A stretch of 64,000 nucleotides of DNA, taken from Lacrimispora saccharolytica. GTDB taxonomy: Bacteria; Bacillota; Clostridia; Lachnospirales; Lachnospiraceae. How positions within the stretch are numbered: the stretch's first letter is position 1; every line of letters starts with the position of its first letter. This document shows positions 43,360 through 52,133 of the stretch, piece after piece. The notes under the pieces were generated by a model. It was given only the letters and a program-made list of their open reading frames with translations, was not told the DNA's origin and did no database searches. Made by a program: the position numbers and the translations under genes. The stretch covers positions 1-64,000 of the forward strand of contig JACJJN010000008.1 of assembly GCA_016899975.1 (NCBI GenBank), given 5' to 3'.

Positions 43360-44727
43360 ATGAACACAGATCTGACTCATGGACCTGTCATGAAAACCAT
43401 GCTGCGCTTTGCAATACCCATGATTCTCGGAAATTTGCTGCAGCAGTGCTACAATATTGCCGATACATTGATCGTGGGGCGGTTTCTCGGAGCCGGAGCG
43501 CTGGCTGCCGTAGGTTCTGCGTTTTCCCTGATGACCTTTCTGACTTCCATTTTGCTTGGGCTGGCGATGGGAAGCGGAACGGTATTTTCCATGCGCTTTG
43601 GAAAAAAGGATCAAATCGGGCTGAGAGAAGGAATTTTTGCTTCGTTTGCGCTGCTTGGGGTTGTCACGGTTCTTTTAAATGTTGCCGTGTTCCTTGGAAT
43701 CGACTGGATCATATGGGCGCTTCGTACGCCGGAGGATCTGGTTGTTATGATGCGGGAGTATCTGGAAGTTATTTTTGCAGGGCTGATCGGTATTTTTTTG
43801 TACAATTTTTTTGCTTCGCTGCTGCGTTCTCTTGGAAATTCCTTGGTGCCGCTTCTGTTTCTGGCTGTTTCGGCAATTTTAAACATAGCGCTGGACTTAT
43901 GGTTTGTCGCGGGTCTGGATCGAGGGGTGGCAGGTGCAGCGGAAGCTACGGTGATCTCCCAGTATGTATCCGGGATTGGAATTGCCGTCTATACATGGAT
44001 GAAGTTTCCGGAACTCTTAAGAATCGACCGGACGGTTCGCCTCAGGATGAGCCGTGTGAAAGAAATTACCAGCTATTCTGCATTGACCTGTCTGCAGCAG
44101 TCCATTATGAATCTTGGCATCCTTGCCGTCCAGGGGCTGGTGAACAGCTTTGGCACCACCATCATGGCGGCTTTTGCCGCAGCGGTAAAAATAGACGCCT
44201 TTGCGTACCTGCCGGTTCAGGATTTTGGCAATGCGTTCTCGATTTTTACCGCACAGAATTATGGCGCAAGGCAGACGGAACGGATCAAAAAGGGGATTCG
44301 TGTGGCAGTTCTGACTTCTGTGAGTTTCAGTTTACTGATCTCTACCTGCGTTTTTGTCTTTGCGGAGCCATTGATGACTTTGTTTATTGACGCGGAAGAG
44401 ACGGCGGTTATCGCCGAAGGTGTACACTATCTCCGGATTGAAGGAGTCTTCTACTTCCTGATCGGTCTTCTGTTTTTGCTTTATGGACTGTACCGTGCGC
44501 TTGGAAAGCCCGGTATGTCTGTGGTACTTACCGTAGTATCTCTTGGAAATCGGGTGGTGTTGGCTTATGCACTGTCCGCGGTGCCTGCTTTTGGCGTTAT
44601 GGGAATCTGGTGGTCTGTGCCGATCGGCTGGTTTTTGGCCGATGGGCTGGGGATTCTCTATTATCTGGCAAAACGGAAGATCTTATTGACGGAACGAGGG
44701 ACAGGGGATTCGGATGCAGAGGTATGA
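43360..44727 (+). CDS. MATE-family efflux pump
   Basis: This 455-residue membrane protein has 12 predicted helices and the family features TRD-like start LTHGPVMKTMLRFAIPMILGN and IADTLIVGRFLGAGALAAVG. It is a different subgroup from the MATE at 31719. GTGAGGAGAGAGG is the ribosome site. The strong promoter and the divergent Lrp gene suggest Lrp control; an amino acid or its analogue could be the cargo, but that is inference. Confidence 0.92.
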   Translation: MNTDLTHGPVMKTMLRFAIPMILGNLLQQCYNIADTLIVGRFLGAGALAAVGSAFSLMTFLTSILLGLAMGSGTVFSMRFGKKDQIGLREGIFASFALLGVVTVLLNVAVFLGIDWIIWALRTPEDLVVMMREYLEVIFAGLIGIFLYNFFASLLRSLGNSLVPLLFLAVSAILNIALDLWFVAGLDRGVAGAAEATVISQYVSGIGIAVYTWMKFPELLRIDRTVRLRMSRVKEITSYSALTCLQQSIMNLGILAVQGLVNSFGTTIMAAFAAAVKIDAFAYLPVQDFGNAFSIFTAQNYGARQTERIKKGIRVAVLTSVSFSLLISTCVFVFAEPLMTLFIDAEETAVIAEGVHYLRIEGVFYFLIGLLFLLYGLYRALGKPGMSVVLTVVSLGNRVVLAYALSAVPAFGVMGIWWSVPIGWFLADGLGILYYLAKRKILLTERGTGDSDAEV

Positions 44728-44885
44728 CGCGGAGATCGGATGCAGAGGTGCAGGGCTGATGCAGACGGAGGGTTATTATGAAAAAAAGCTATGAAGTACC
44801 ATAGCCAATAAGTATTTGCTATTCCTAAATCCATGTATTATATTAATATTAAAACAGCAATACCCAATGGAAAGAGGCAAGAGAT

Positions 44886-45725
44886 ATGAACATAATAGAA
44901 AACAAAAGATTTGACGAAGAACGCGCGCTGTACGGCAGCAGGGAGATTCTGGTAAAGGACTGTGCTTTTGATGGTCCGGCGGACGGAGAGAGCGCTTTCA
45001 AAGAGTGCTCCGATGTGCAGGTGGAGAGCTGTTTTTTCAATCTGCGGTATCCATTCTGGCATGACCATGGGCTGAAAATATATCTTTCCGAGATGACAGA
45101 ACTCTGCCGGGCGGCGCTGTGGTATTCAGATCATGTGGAAATTACGGATACAAAACTGCATGGAATTAAGGCTCTGCGGGAATGCGGAGAAGTTGCCATG
45201 CGGGGCTGTGATATCATTTCTCCGGAATTCGGCTGGTCGGTGCATGGTATAAAAATGGAGGACTGTACGGCTGAGAGTGAGTATTTTATGATGCGCTCCA
45301 CAGATCTTCATTTCCGGAACGTACAGATGAAGGGAAAATATTCCTTCCAGTATATTGAGAACTCTGTATTTGAAAACTGCCAGTTCGATACGAAAGATGC
45401 TTTTTGGCATGCCAAAAATATTCTCGTGCGGAACAGTACCGTAAAAGGAGAGTATCTGGCGTGGTACTGTGAAAATGTCACCTTTGAAAACTGCAGGATC
45501 ATTGGCACACAGCCTCTGTGCTACTGTAAGGGACTGAAGCTGATCAACTGTGAAATGATCGATACGGATCTGGCTTTTGAGCGGTCGGAGGTGGAAGCGG
45601 TGATTACCACACCGGTACTCAGCATTAAAAATCCTCTGTCCGGCAGAATCACCGTCCCGGCGGTGGGTGAGATCATCCGGGATATTCCGGACACAAAAGG
45701 TGAAATCCTTGTGACAGGACAGTAA
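44886..45725 (+). CDS. DUF3737 right-handed beta-helix protein
   Basis: This 279-residue cytoplasmic protein is built of many short strands with repeated Cys and aromatic positions (FKECSDVQVESCFF, FENCQFDTKDAFWHAKN, FENCRIIGTQPLCYCKGL), the DUF3737 pattern. Function is unknown. About 158 bp of AT-rich DNA precede it, with the inverted hexamers GCTATG/CATAGC (44787-44804) and a TATTATATTAAT region that may be its promoter. GAAAGAGGCAAGAG gives a weak ribosome site. Confidence 0.85.
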   Translation: MNIIENKRFDEERALYGSREILVKDCAFDGPADGESAFKECSDVQVESCFFNLRYPFWHDHGLKIYLSEMTELCRAALWYSDHVEITDTKLHGIKALRECGEVAMRGCDIISPEFGWSVHGIKMEDCTAESEYFMMRSTDLHFRNVQMKGKYSFQYIENSVFENCQFDTKDAFWHAKNILVRNSTVKGEYLAWYCENVTFENCRIIGTQPLCYCKGLKLINCEMIDTDLAFERSEVEAVITTPVLSIKNPLSGRITVPAVGEIIRDIPDTKGEILVTGQ

Positions 45726-45769
45726 CAGATATGAAACTACCGCCTGGCAGAGCGGCATAAGAGAAAACA

Positions 45770-45835
45770 AAAACGGGATTGTGTGGTTCAGAAAAATTCG
45801 CTTTCGCGGAGTTCTGAATCATACAATCCCGTTTT
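45770..45835. terminator. Bidirectional terminator between DUF3737 and nagA
   Basis: AAAACGGGATTGT pairs with ACAATCCCGTTTT, with inner pairing of GGTTCAGAA and TTCTGAATC. It serves both convergent genes. Confidence 0.88.
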
Positions 45836-45857
45836 ATGTTCGCTTTCTTTCTTTGAA

Positions 45858-46988
45858 TTATGGAAGAACCAGCGTTCCCAGAGAAACAGTTCCTTTCAGG
45901 TTACATTCCGGATCAAGGAGAACAAAGTCTGCGTCCTTGCCGACCGTGATGCCTCCCTTCTGGGTCAGACCGAATTCCCTTGCCTGATTGACGGAAGTCA
46001 TCCGGACTGCTTCTTCGATGCCTATACCTGTGAAACGCATGATGTTCTGGAACGCGCGGATATAGCTGAGGACACTGCCGGCAATGGTGCCGTCTGCAAG
46101 CCGGGCGGTTCCGTCTTTGACGTAAACCGTCTGTCCTCCAAGCTCACTTTCCCCGTCCGGCATTCCTTTGGCTCTCATGGAATCGGTGATCAGTTCAATA
46201 CCGCTGCTTCCCTTTACTTTGAGTGCCAGCTGAACCATCTCAGGACGGATATGGATGCCGTCGCAGATCAGTTCCGTCATTACACCGTCGGTCAGGAGCC
46301 CGTAGCCGGTGACACCTGGTTCCCTGTGGTTCAGGCCGCGCTGTGCGTTGTAGAGATGGGTGATATGACGTGCCCTGCTGAGACAGAGCTGGTCATAAGT
46401 GGCACAGGAATGGCCGGCGCTTGGGATGATGCTGTTGGACAGGCACCAGTCTTCAAACTCCGGGGACGCCTCTTCCGGGGCGTAAGTTACCACGCGGATC
46501 CTGCCGCCGCTCAGTTCGTTCCAGCGGGACAGGAGTTCTGCGTCCGGTTTTTTGATATAAGCTTCGTTCTGTGCTCCTTTGTATTTGACCGAGACAAACG
46601 GACCTTCCAGATGGATGCCCTGGATGACGGGATTCTTTTCAGCGGCCAGGCGGATATTTGTCATCGCCTGCGCAATCTGTTCACAGGACTGGGTCATCGT
46701 GGTGCAGAAGTAGGAGGTGATGCCTTCCTTTGCAGTCATCTGCCGCACCATTTCGTCGATCTCTTCCGGGGAGGCGTCCATGCTGTCAGATCCGTATCCT
46801 CCATGGCTGTGTACGTCGATAAAACCAGGAATGACAGCGGCCGCTTCCGGGCAAACCTCCTCATCGCCTTTTCTCGGAAGAAAATTTCTCATATCACCCG
46901 TTTCCACGATTTTTGTGTCATACCGGATATAGCCGGATTCTATTTTTCCGTCTCCGGTATAAATGACCTTGTTTTTTAATACTTTCAT
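45858..46988 (-). CDS. nagA: N-acetylglucosamine-6-phosphate deacetylase
   Basis: This 376-residue amidohydrolase removes acetate from GlcNAc-6-P in amino-sugar and wall recycling. GFIDVHSHGGYG near residue 51 has the HxH pair, GIHLEGPFVS near 120 the metal Glu, and SAGHSCATYDQ and THLYNAQRGLNHR the later ligands; ITDSMRAKGMPDGE holds the catalytic Asp. The ATG at 46988 is only a few bases after AAAAGAGGG; an upstream in-frame ATG at 47027 lacks a ribosome site. No nagB lies nearby. Confidence 0.93.
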   Translation of the reverse strand: MKVLKNKVIYTGDGKIESGYIRYDTKIVETGDMRNFLPRKGDEEVCPEAAAVIPGFIDVHSHGGYGSDSMDASPEEIDEMVRQMTAKEGITSYFCTTMTQSCEQIAQAMTNIRLAAEKNPVIQGIHLEGPFVSVKYKGAQNEAYIKKPDAELLSRWNELSGGRIRVVTYAPEEASPEFEDWCLSNSIIPSAGHSCATYDQLCLSRARHITHLYNAQRGLNHREPGVTGYGLLTDGVMTELICDGIHIRPEMVQLALKVKGSSGIELITDSMRAKGMPDGESELGGQTVYVKDGTARLADGTIAGSVLSYIRAFQNIMRFTGIGIEEAVRMTSVNQAREFGLTQKGGITVGKDADFVLLDPECNLKGTVSLGTLVLP

Positions 46989-47043
46989 GCCCTCTTTTGG
47001 AAATGCCGTATTTCCGCTCCTTTTCATAGAATTTCTGCTATAA

Positions 47044-47072
47044 ATTGTAGCACAGAACCGGGGAAAAAGAAA
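47044..47072 (-). promoter_or_regulatory. Possible nagA promoter
   Basis: On the minus strand TGCTACAAT forms an extended -10 (47044-47052); TTTCTT 17 bp upstream is a weak -35. Confidence 0.4.
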
Positions 47073-47101
47073 GCAGAGACTCAGTCGTGGCATGGGTCTT
47101 T

Positions 47102-47129
47102 GCAATTGTTTGACCAGCGGAACGGTTAC
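47102..47129. repeat. 28-bp palindrome remnant with 7/8 flanking octamers (copy 4)
   Basis: GCAATTGTTTG...GGAACGGTTAC is a decayed match to the GTAAT-GTTCA...TGAAC-GTTAC palindrome. The flanks GGGTCTTT (47094-47101) and GGGTCATT (47130-47137) agree at 7 of 8 positions, which fits an 8-bp target duplication. It lies between nagA and the YitT gene. Confidence 0.6.
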
Positions 47130-47136
47130 GGGTCAT

Positions 47137-48009
47137 TCAGTGCGTTTTGAAGCCTTCTCCTACCACCTCATTAGACTCCATGATAATGATAAAGGCATCC
47201 GGATCCAGCTTTTTGACAGCGCTTCGGATCAGGTACATCTGTTTATTGTTGCAGGCGCACATGACAACGTCTTTTTCTTCACAGGAATAGCTTCCTTCGG
47301 CTTTCAGAAATGTTGCGCCCCGGCCTGTGACTTCGTTGATCTCTTCCGCCACTTTCTTTGCGTGATCGGTGACGATCAGAGTCATTTTACCGGAATCGAT
47401 ACCGTACATGACTTTGTCCACCACGGCGGACAGAAGGAACGTGATGATCATTCCGTAGATCAGGCTGTCCATATCGCGGGAGACCAGCAGGGTTCCGGTC
47501 ACAACAATGACAGTATCCATCACAAACGCGATCTTGCCCAGGGATAAATGCGGATGCAGGGCTTTGATGGAGAGCATAATGAAGTCCGCACCGCCGGTGG
47601 AGGAATCTCTCATATAGATCAGTGCGTACCCAAGCCCTGAAAAGATTCCTGTACAGATGGCCGCCAGCATCCGGTCGCCGCTGTAGACCGGGAACAGAGG
47701 GGCAATGTAGTCAATGAGAAGGGAGCTTATGATGATCGTCTGGATGGAACGCAGGAAAAAGTCCCGTCCGAGGATGCGGAAACAGAGGATCGCGATAGGG
47801 ATGTTCAGGAACAGGACCACGCGTCCGATGGGAAGCCCGAACAGATGGTAAAAAATGAGCGCGATACCGTTGAGCCCCGCCATCGGAAAGTGAGCCATGG
47901 CGGCAAAATTGTAGGTCCCCACTGCGATGAGCATGCCGCCGAGTATGTCTGTCAGGAGAGAAAGACCCCATTTTTTTACTGTGCCGGACGTGAAATGATT
48001 CTGTTTCAT
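47137..48009 (-). CDS. YitT-family membrane protein
   Basis: This 290-residue protein has five to six N-terminal helices (DUF161) and a C-terminal soluble DUF2179 domain (about 205-285, ATFLKAEGSYSCEEKDVVMCACN). Family function is not settled. The ATG at 48009 follows AGGAGGT; 14 further codons upstream are open but overlap the leader hairpin side. Its mRNA is predicted to begin with the large inverted repeat at 48047. Confidence 0.88.
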   Translation of the reverse strand: MKQNHFTSGTVKKWGLSLLTDILGGMLIAVGTYNFAAMAHFPMAGLNGIALIFYHLFGLPIGRVVLFLNIPIAILCFRILGRDFFLRSIQTIIISSLLIDYIAPLFPVYSGDRMLAAICTGIFSGLGYALIYMRDSSTGGADFIMLSIKALHPHLSLGKIAFVMDTVIVVTGTLLVSRDMDSLIYGMIITFLLSAVVDKVMYGIDSGKMTLIVTDHAKKVAEEINEVTGRGATFLKAEGSYSCEEKDVVMCACNNKQMYLIRSAVKKLDPDAFIIIMESNEVVGEGFKTH

Positions 48010-48046
48010 GAAATAAGATACCTCCTGTTCTGATTGAAAGAAAAAA

Positions 48047-48084
48047 AGCATCTGCGAATCATATCCATATGATTCGCAGATGCT
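48047..48084. terminator. Perfect 18-bp inverted repeat at the 5' end of the YitT transcript
   Basis: AGCATCTGCGAATCATAT-CC-ATATGATTCGCAGATGCT has no mismatch. On the minus strand a T7 run follows, as in an intrinsic terminator, yet it comes about 6 nt after the predicted transcription start and before the YitT ribosome site. It may be a leader attenuator or an mRNA 5' cap-like stem. Confidence 0.75.
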
Positions 48085-48096
48085 CTTTTCTTATTC

Positions 48097-48125
48097 AGTA
48101 TACAGGAAAAAGAAAACCCAGTCAA
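48097..48125 (-). promoter_or_regulatory. Promoter of the YitT gene
   Basis: On the minus strand TTGACT (48120-48125), 17 bp, TATACT (48097-48102). Predicted start near 48090. Confidence 0.8.
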
Positions 48126-48273
48126 GGGAGCGGAAAATGCTTGTCATGCCAGATGGAAAAGGGTATACTAAATGGGCGAACAAGTGTTTTGCTAAGAAAG
48201 GGGAGAAACAAGGGATGAAAAGAAAAAAAGAACCAATAAAATCCGGACAGTTATGCAGGAAGGAGAAACGGAT

Positions 48274-48903
48274 TTGACGGGCAGAACGCACTGGGCGGTA
48301 GGAACAGCGGCAGCCCTGTGCGTGACACAGCCGGCGAGATTGAGAGACTGGGTGCTCTGTATCGGGGCGGCGGCGGTGGGTTCGGTGATCAGCGATATCG
48401 ACGTGACAACCTCCGACTCGCGGGAAACGCTCAATCGGATCACAGCGGTTTCTGTTCTGGCCGTGGCGGCAGTGGGCATTGCCGAGGCATGGTGGGATCT
48501 TGGAATTATCCGGAATTTTGACAGGGAGAGCAGCATTTTCCGTCTGATCCTCGGGTTTGCCGCCTTTCTTGCAGTCTGCACCTTTGGAAAGAATCAGCCT
48601 CACCGCTCGTTTATGCATTCGTTCCTGGGCTGGATCCTGCTGGGACAGATCACCGCGTTTATTTATCCCGCTATGACGCCGTATTTTTCCATTGCGATGC
48701 TTTCTCATATGGCGATCGATCTGCTGAACCGGCGGAATGTCCGTCTGCTGTACCCGCTGAAGAAAGGATTCAGCTTCGGAATCTGCAGCGCCGACGGGTG
48801 GGTGAACCGGAATCTGTTCCTTGCGGGAACTGCGGTCAGCGTGCTCGTTTCGCTGCTTCTGTTCTTTTTCCGGTATCGGAGAGAATTGACCGGAATCTGG
48901 TAA
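48274..48903 (+). CDS. YdjM-like inner-membrane metal-dependent hydrolase
   Basis: This 209-residue membrane protein starts TGRTHWAVGTAAALC and has GSVISDIDVTTSDS and NQPHRSFMHSFLGW, the metal-ligand motifs of the DUF457/YdjM family. TTG at 48274 is taken as start because AGGAAGGAG lies 7 bases upstream and the THxAVG motif then opens the protein; the ATG at 48253 has no ribosome site. It has four to five helices. Role unknown, possibly membrane phospholipid or envelope stress. Confidence 0.8.
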   Translation: MTGRTHWAVGTAAALCVTQPARLRDWVLCIGAAAVGSVISDIDVTTSDSRETLNRITAVSVLAVAAVGIAEAWWDLGIIRNFDRESSIFRLILGFAAFLAVCTFGKNQPHRSFMHSFLGWILLGQITAFIYPAMTPYFSIAMLSHMAIDLLNRRNVRLLYPLKKGFSFGICSADGWVNRNLFLAGTAVSVLVSLLLFFFRYRRELTGIW

Positions 48904-48934
48904 CAAAAATTATCGGAATCTGGCGGCAGGATAC

Positions 48935-48965
48935 TTGACGATACAGGGGATACAGGGAGTATAAT
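48935..48965 (+). promoter_or_regulatory. Possible promoter of trmO
   Basis: TTGACG (48935-48940), 19 bp, TATAAT (48960-48965). The spacing is long, so confidence is moderate. Confidence 0.5.
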
Positions 48966-49067
48966 AAAGGGTAAGTTTTGTCCGGATTTTCGTGAAAAAA
49001 GGAAGAGTGGAAAGTGATGAAAAAAGAAGCGTAACGAAGCGAAGAGAAAAATCAGGAGGAAAGAGAG

Positions 49068-49826
49068 ATGCAGGAAGCTGAGGAAACGAAAACAGGAGAC
49101 AGCAAAGAGGAAAAGAATCTGCTCCCTCCGTTTCACAGGATTGCGCGTATCCGGAATGATTTTCCGGAAAAGTTCGGGATTCCGCGCCAGAGCGGGCTGG
49201 TGGAGGAACTGGAAGCGTTGATCATTTTTGAACCGGAATACCGGAATCCCGAGGCGCTGCGCGGGCTGGAGGAATATTCTCATATCTGGCTGATCTGGGA
49301 ATTTTCCGAATCGGTGTTGGAGAAGTGGTCCCCGACCGTGAGACCGCCTCGTCTTGGCGGAAATACAAGGATGGGCGTTTTTGCCACACGTTCCCCGTTC
49401 CGGCCGAATCCCATCGGGCTGTCCAGTGTACGTCTGGAAGCCATCGAACAGCATCCGGAGTACGGCTATGTGCTCCGTGTCCGGGGCGCGGATTTGATGA
49501 ACGGAACGCCGATCCTGGATATCAAACCGTACCTGCCCCATGTGGACAGCCATCCTGATGCCTGCGGCGGATTCTCCCGTCAGTTTGAAGATTATGGGCT
49601 TCAGGTGGAAATTCCGGAACAGTGGCTGGAAAAGGTTCCGGAGCAGAAACGGGCTGCGCTTGCCGGGGTCCTCGCCAATGACCCGCGGCCTGCCTATCAA
49701 AAAGATCCGGAACGGGTTTACGGTCTGAGCTTTGCGGGACTTACGGTACATTTCCGTGTGTCTGAAAATGTGCTGATGGTGTGTGAGATTCAGCAGGAAG
49801 GGAAGAAGGAGAGCTATGAATTATGA
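49068..49826 (+). CDS. trmO: tRNA N6-threonylcarbamoyladenosine methyltransferase TrmO
   Basis: This 252-residue SAM enzyme methylates t6A at position 37 of some tRNAs. It has IARIRNDFPEKFGIPRQSG near residues 24-42 and the signature ATRSPFRPNPIGLSSVRLE near 106-124, DIKPYLPH, and a C-terminal extension. Older annotations call it TsaA/VirR. AGGAGGAAAGAG is the ribosome site. It overlaps the AEC transporter gene by 4 bp. Confidence 0.9.
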   Translation: MQEAEETKTGDSKEEKNLLPPFHRIARIRNDFPEKFGIPRQSGLVEELEALIIFEPEYRNPEALRGLEEYSHIWLIWEFSESVLEKWSPTVRPPRLGGNTRMGVFATRSPFRPNPIGLSSVRLEAIEQHPEYGYVLRVRGADLMNGTPILDIKPYLPHVDSHPDACGGFSRQFEDYGLQVEIPEQWLEKVPEQKRAALAGVLANDPRPAYQKDPERVYGLSFAGLTVHFRVSENVLMVCEIQQEGKKESYEL

Positions 49827-50731
49827 GTAACGTATTTACACAGACAGTGGTATATCTGGCCCTTTTGTTTCTGGGGTACGGATTCAAAAAGGCAGGGATC
49901 TTTAAGGTGGAGGATACAAAATTCCTGAAATCGGTGATCCTGTACATAACGATGCCCGCGACGGCAGTCAATGGTCTGAAAGATCTGGAACTGCAGACCT
50001 CCTTTCTCTGGTGTTTTCTGATCGGATTTGTGACGTGTACCGTCCTGCTGGCGGTGGGAATGGCCGCTTCCCGAAAGAGTGACGCCGACGGAAAACTGCA
50101 GTATCTGTTCAGTTTTAACAGTTTTAATGTTGGCAATTTTGCGATCCCGTTTCTGACAGGCCTGATCTCCACCAACGGATTTGCGGCGCTCTGCCTGTTT
50201 GATATTGCGGTCGCAATTTTTCTGTATGGTGTGGATTATTCCCTGGCAGAGAGCAGAAAAGGAAACGGCGGCGGATTTTCCGCGAAGCTTCTGCTGAAAA
50301 AGATCTTCTGTTCTCCGGTCACAGATGCTTATCTGATCATGATCGTGCTGGCGGCGTTGCAGCTGCGTCTCCCGGAACCTGTGCTGAAGCTTGCAAGTGT
50401 GGCAGGCAATGCCAATGCATTTCTGGCAATGCTGAGCATCGGCATTCTGTTTGAGTGGAATATGGATAAGAAGAACCGGAAAATGCTGGTGAAATTTTTC
50501 AGCCTCCGGTATCTGGTGCTGATCCTGCTGTCTGCCGCAGTGGTATTTCTGGTACCGTTCCCCCATGATATCCGCCAGGCAATCTGTGTGCTGCTGATGG
50601 CTCCGGTGGCAAGTATTGCCCCGCTTCTGACGGAGAACGCAGGCGGAGACGGCGCGAAAGCGGCGCAGATCAATTCGGTCAGCATTCTGCTGGGGATAGC
50701 AATGATGATGATCATGTACGCGGTTGTATAA
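49823..50731 (+). CDS. AEC (auxin efflux carrier) family transporter
   Basis: This 302-residue membrane protein has eight to ten helices in the AEC fold (FLGYGFKKAGIFKVEDTKFL at the start, NSFNVGNFAIPFL, LLMAPVASIAPLLTENAGGD). Bacterial members move malate, malonate or other organic acids. It is coupled to trmO by a 4-bp overlap, with no functional reason visible. Substrate unknown. Confidence 0.88.
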   Translation: MSNVFTQTVVYLALLFLGYGFKKAGIFKVEDTKFLKSVILYITMPATAVNGLKDLELQTSFLWCFLIGFVTCTVLLAVGMAASRKSDADGKLQYLFSFNSFNVGNFAIPFLTGLISTNGFAALCLFDIAVAIFLYGVDYSLAESRKGNGGGFSAKLLLKKIFCSPVTDAYLIMIVLAALQLRLPEPVLKLASVAGNANAFLAMLSIGILFEWNMDKKNRKMLVKFFSLRYLVLILLSAAVVFLVPFPHDIRQAICVLLMAPVASIAPLLTENAGGDGAKAAQINSVSILLGIAMMMIMYAVV

Positions 50732-50745
50732 AGGTAAACCTGGAA

Positions 50746-50798
50746 TTGTAAACTAATAACAAAAACAGGTTGACATTAGAAAGGCTCTGTGATATTCT
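50746..50798 (+). promoter_or_regulatory. bioY promoter with BirA-like operator
   Basis: TTGACA (50770-50775), 17 bp, TATTCT (50793-50798). TTGTAAAC (50746-50753) and GGTTGACA (50768-50775), 14 bp apart, form the inverted pair expected for the biotin repressor BirA; the right half covers the -35. Confidence 0.65.
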
Positions 50799-50901
50799 CA
50801 TGGAAGATATCGCAGGATTTCAGAGGATGTTTGAAAAGTGAAGGAAGATTCAAACACGCTCCAGGGAAAGGAATCTGCGGAAAAAAGGAGGGTGTCTGAA
50901 G

Positions 50902-51471
50902 ATGCGTACATCAACGATGGAAAAGAACAAGAAACTAACAGCGGCGGATCTTGTATACATAGCAGTGTTTGCCGGAATCATGGCGGTATGTTCCTGGATA
51001 TCCATTCCGGCAGCCGTGCCGTTTACCATGCAGACCTTTGCGGTATTTTTCGCATTTACCGTGCTTGGCGGGAGACGGGGAACCCTGGCGGTCCTGGTCT
51101 ATATCCTGATGGGAGTCGTCGGACTTCCGGTGTTTGCCGGATTCCAGGGCGGGATCGGAGCGCTGGCGGGGGCAAGCGGAGGCTATATTATCGGTTTTCT
51201 GGGTTCTGCACTGGTGATGTGGGGCATGGAGAAGCTTGCAGGAAGAAAACCCTGGATGCAGGTTTTGATCATGATTCTGGGGCTGCTGGTCTGCTATGCG
51301 TTCGGGACCGCCTGGTTTATGGTTGTTTATATGGCGTCCACAGGTCCGGTGGGGCTGCTCACCGTACTGGGATGGTGTGTGTTTCCGTTCCTGCTGCCGG
51401 ATGTGCTGAAGATTCTTCTGGCTTTGGTTCTTGGCAAAAGGATTGGAAAGTATGCCGCTATCAGAAGATAG
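50902..51471 (+). CDS. bioY: Biotin transporter BioY
   Basis: This 189-residue membrane protein is the substrate-binding S unit of a biotin ECF transporter. It has six helices and the family motifs IPAAVPFTMQTFAVFF near 35-50, GGRRGTLAVLVYILMG, and GGYIIGFLGS. AAAGGAGGG precedes the ATG by 9 bases. No EcfA or EcfT genes are nearby, so it probably shares a general energising module. A BirA-like operator in its promoter fits biotin control. Confidence 0.93.
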   Translation: MRTSTMEKNKKLTAADLVYIAVFAGIMAVCSWISIPAAVPFTMQTFAVFFAFTVLGGRRGTLAVLVYILMGVVGLPVFAGFQGGIGALAGASGGYIIGFLGSALVMWGMEKLAGRKPWMQVLIMILGLLVCYAFGTAWFMVVYMASTGPVGLLTVLGWCVFPFLLPDVLKILLALVLGKRIGKYAAIRR

Positions 51472-51500
51472 CCATCATAGGAAAAGAGGAGTGTTGAGGA

Positions 51501-51974
51501 ATGGTAGAGATAAGAAGAGCACAGGAGTGCGATATGAAAGATATCAACCGTTTGCTGGTCCAGGTAAATATGGTGCATCATCAGGGCCGTCCGGATCTGT
51601 TCCGGGCGGGAAAGAAAAAATACACGGACAAACAGCTGAGGAAATTGATCCATGACGATTCCCGGCCGATCTTTGTGGCGGTGGATGAACAGGAACGGGT
51701 GCTCGGGTATGCGTTCTGCATCTTTCAGCAGCACCTCGACGACAACATCCTGACGGATATCCGGACGCTGTATATCGATGATCTGTGTGTGGACGAGACC
51801 ATCCGCGGGCAGCATATCGGAAAGTCCCTGTATGAGGCGGTGCTCGCCTTTGCCAGGGAGAGCGGATGCTACAATGTGACCCTGAATGTCTGGACTTTGA
51901 ACGAGGGGGCTATGAAGTTTTATGAGAAATGCGGGCTGAAGCCCCAGAAAGTGGGAATGGAAACGATTCTCTGA
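51501..51974 (+). CDS. GNAT-family N-acetyltransferase
   Basis: This 157-residue acetyltransferase has the acetyl-CoA motif VDETIRGQHIGKSLYEAVL near residues 98-116 and LNVWTLNEGAMKFYEKCGLK near 130-149. The substrate is not indicated. It begins 29 bp after bioY with AAGAGGAGTG before the ATG and could be co-transcribed. A terminator closes it. Confidence 0.88.
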   Translation: MVEIRRAQECDMKDINRLLVQVNMVHHQGRPDLFRAGKKKYTDKQLRKLIHDDSRPIFVAVDEQERVLGYAFCIFQQHLDDNILTDIRTLYIDDLCVDETIRGQHIGKSLYEAVLAFARESGCYNVTLNVWTLNEGAMKFYEKCGLKPQKVGMETIL

Positions 51975-51989
51975 GAAACATGCGCTGAA

Positions 51990-52043
51990 AAGAGGTTGTG
52001 AAAAAACGGATTTACGTTATTTCACAGCCCCTTTTTCTTTTTT
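51990..52043 (+). terminator. Terminator after the GNAT gene
   Basis: AAGAGGTTGTGAAAAAACG pairs with CGTTATTTCACAGCCCCTT, then TTTCTTTTTT. Confidence 0.8.
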
Positions 52044-52133
52044 GGAAGTTTAACATTTTATTCATATTTCTGTGTTAGTATGTTTGAAAATCAAAATACG
52101 ATCGAAGATAAGAGCAGGTCAGGAGGATATGAG

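Noticed and set aside
50838-51497. Plus-strand frame overlapping bioY
   Set aside because: It is a Gly/Arg/Cys-rich shadow of bioY; bioY has the ribosome site, family motifs and membrane pattern.
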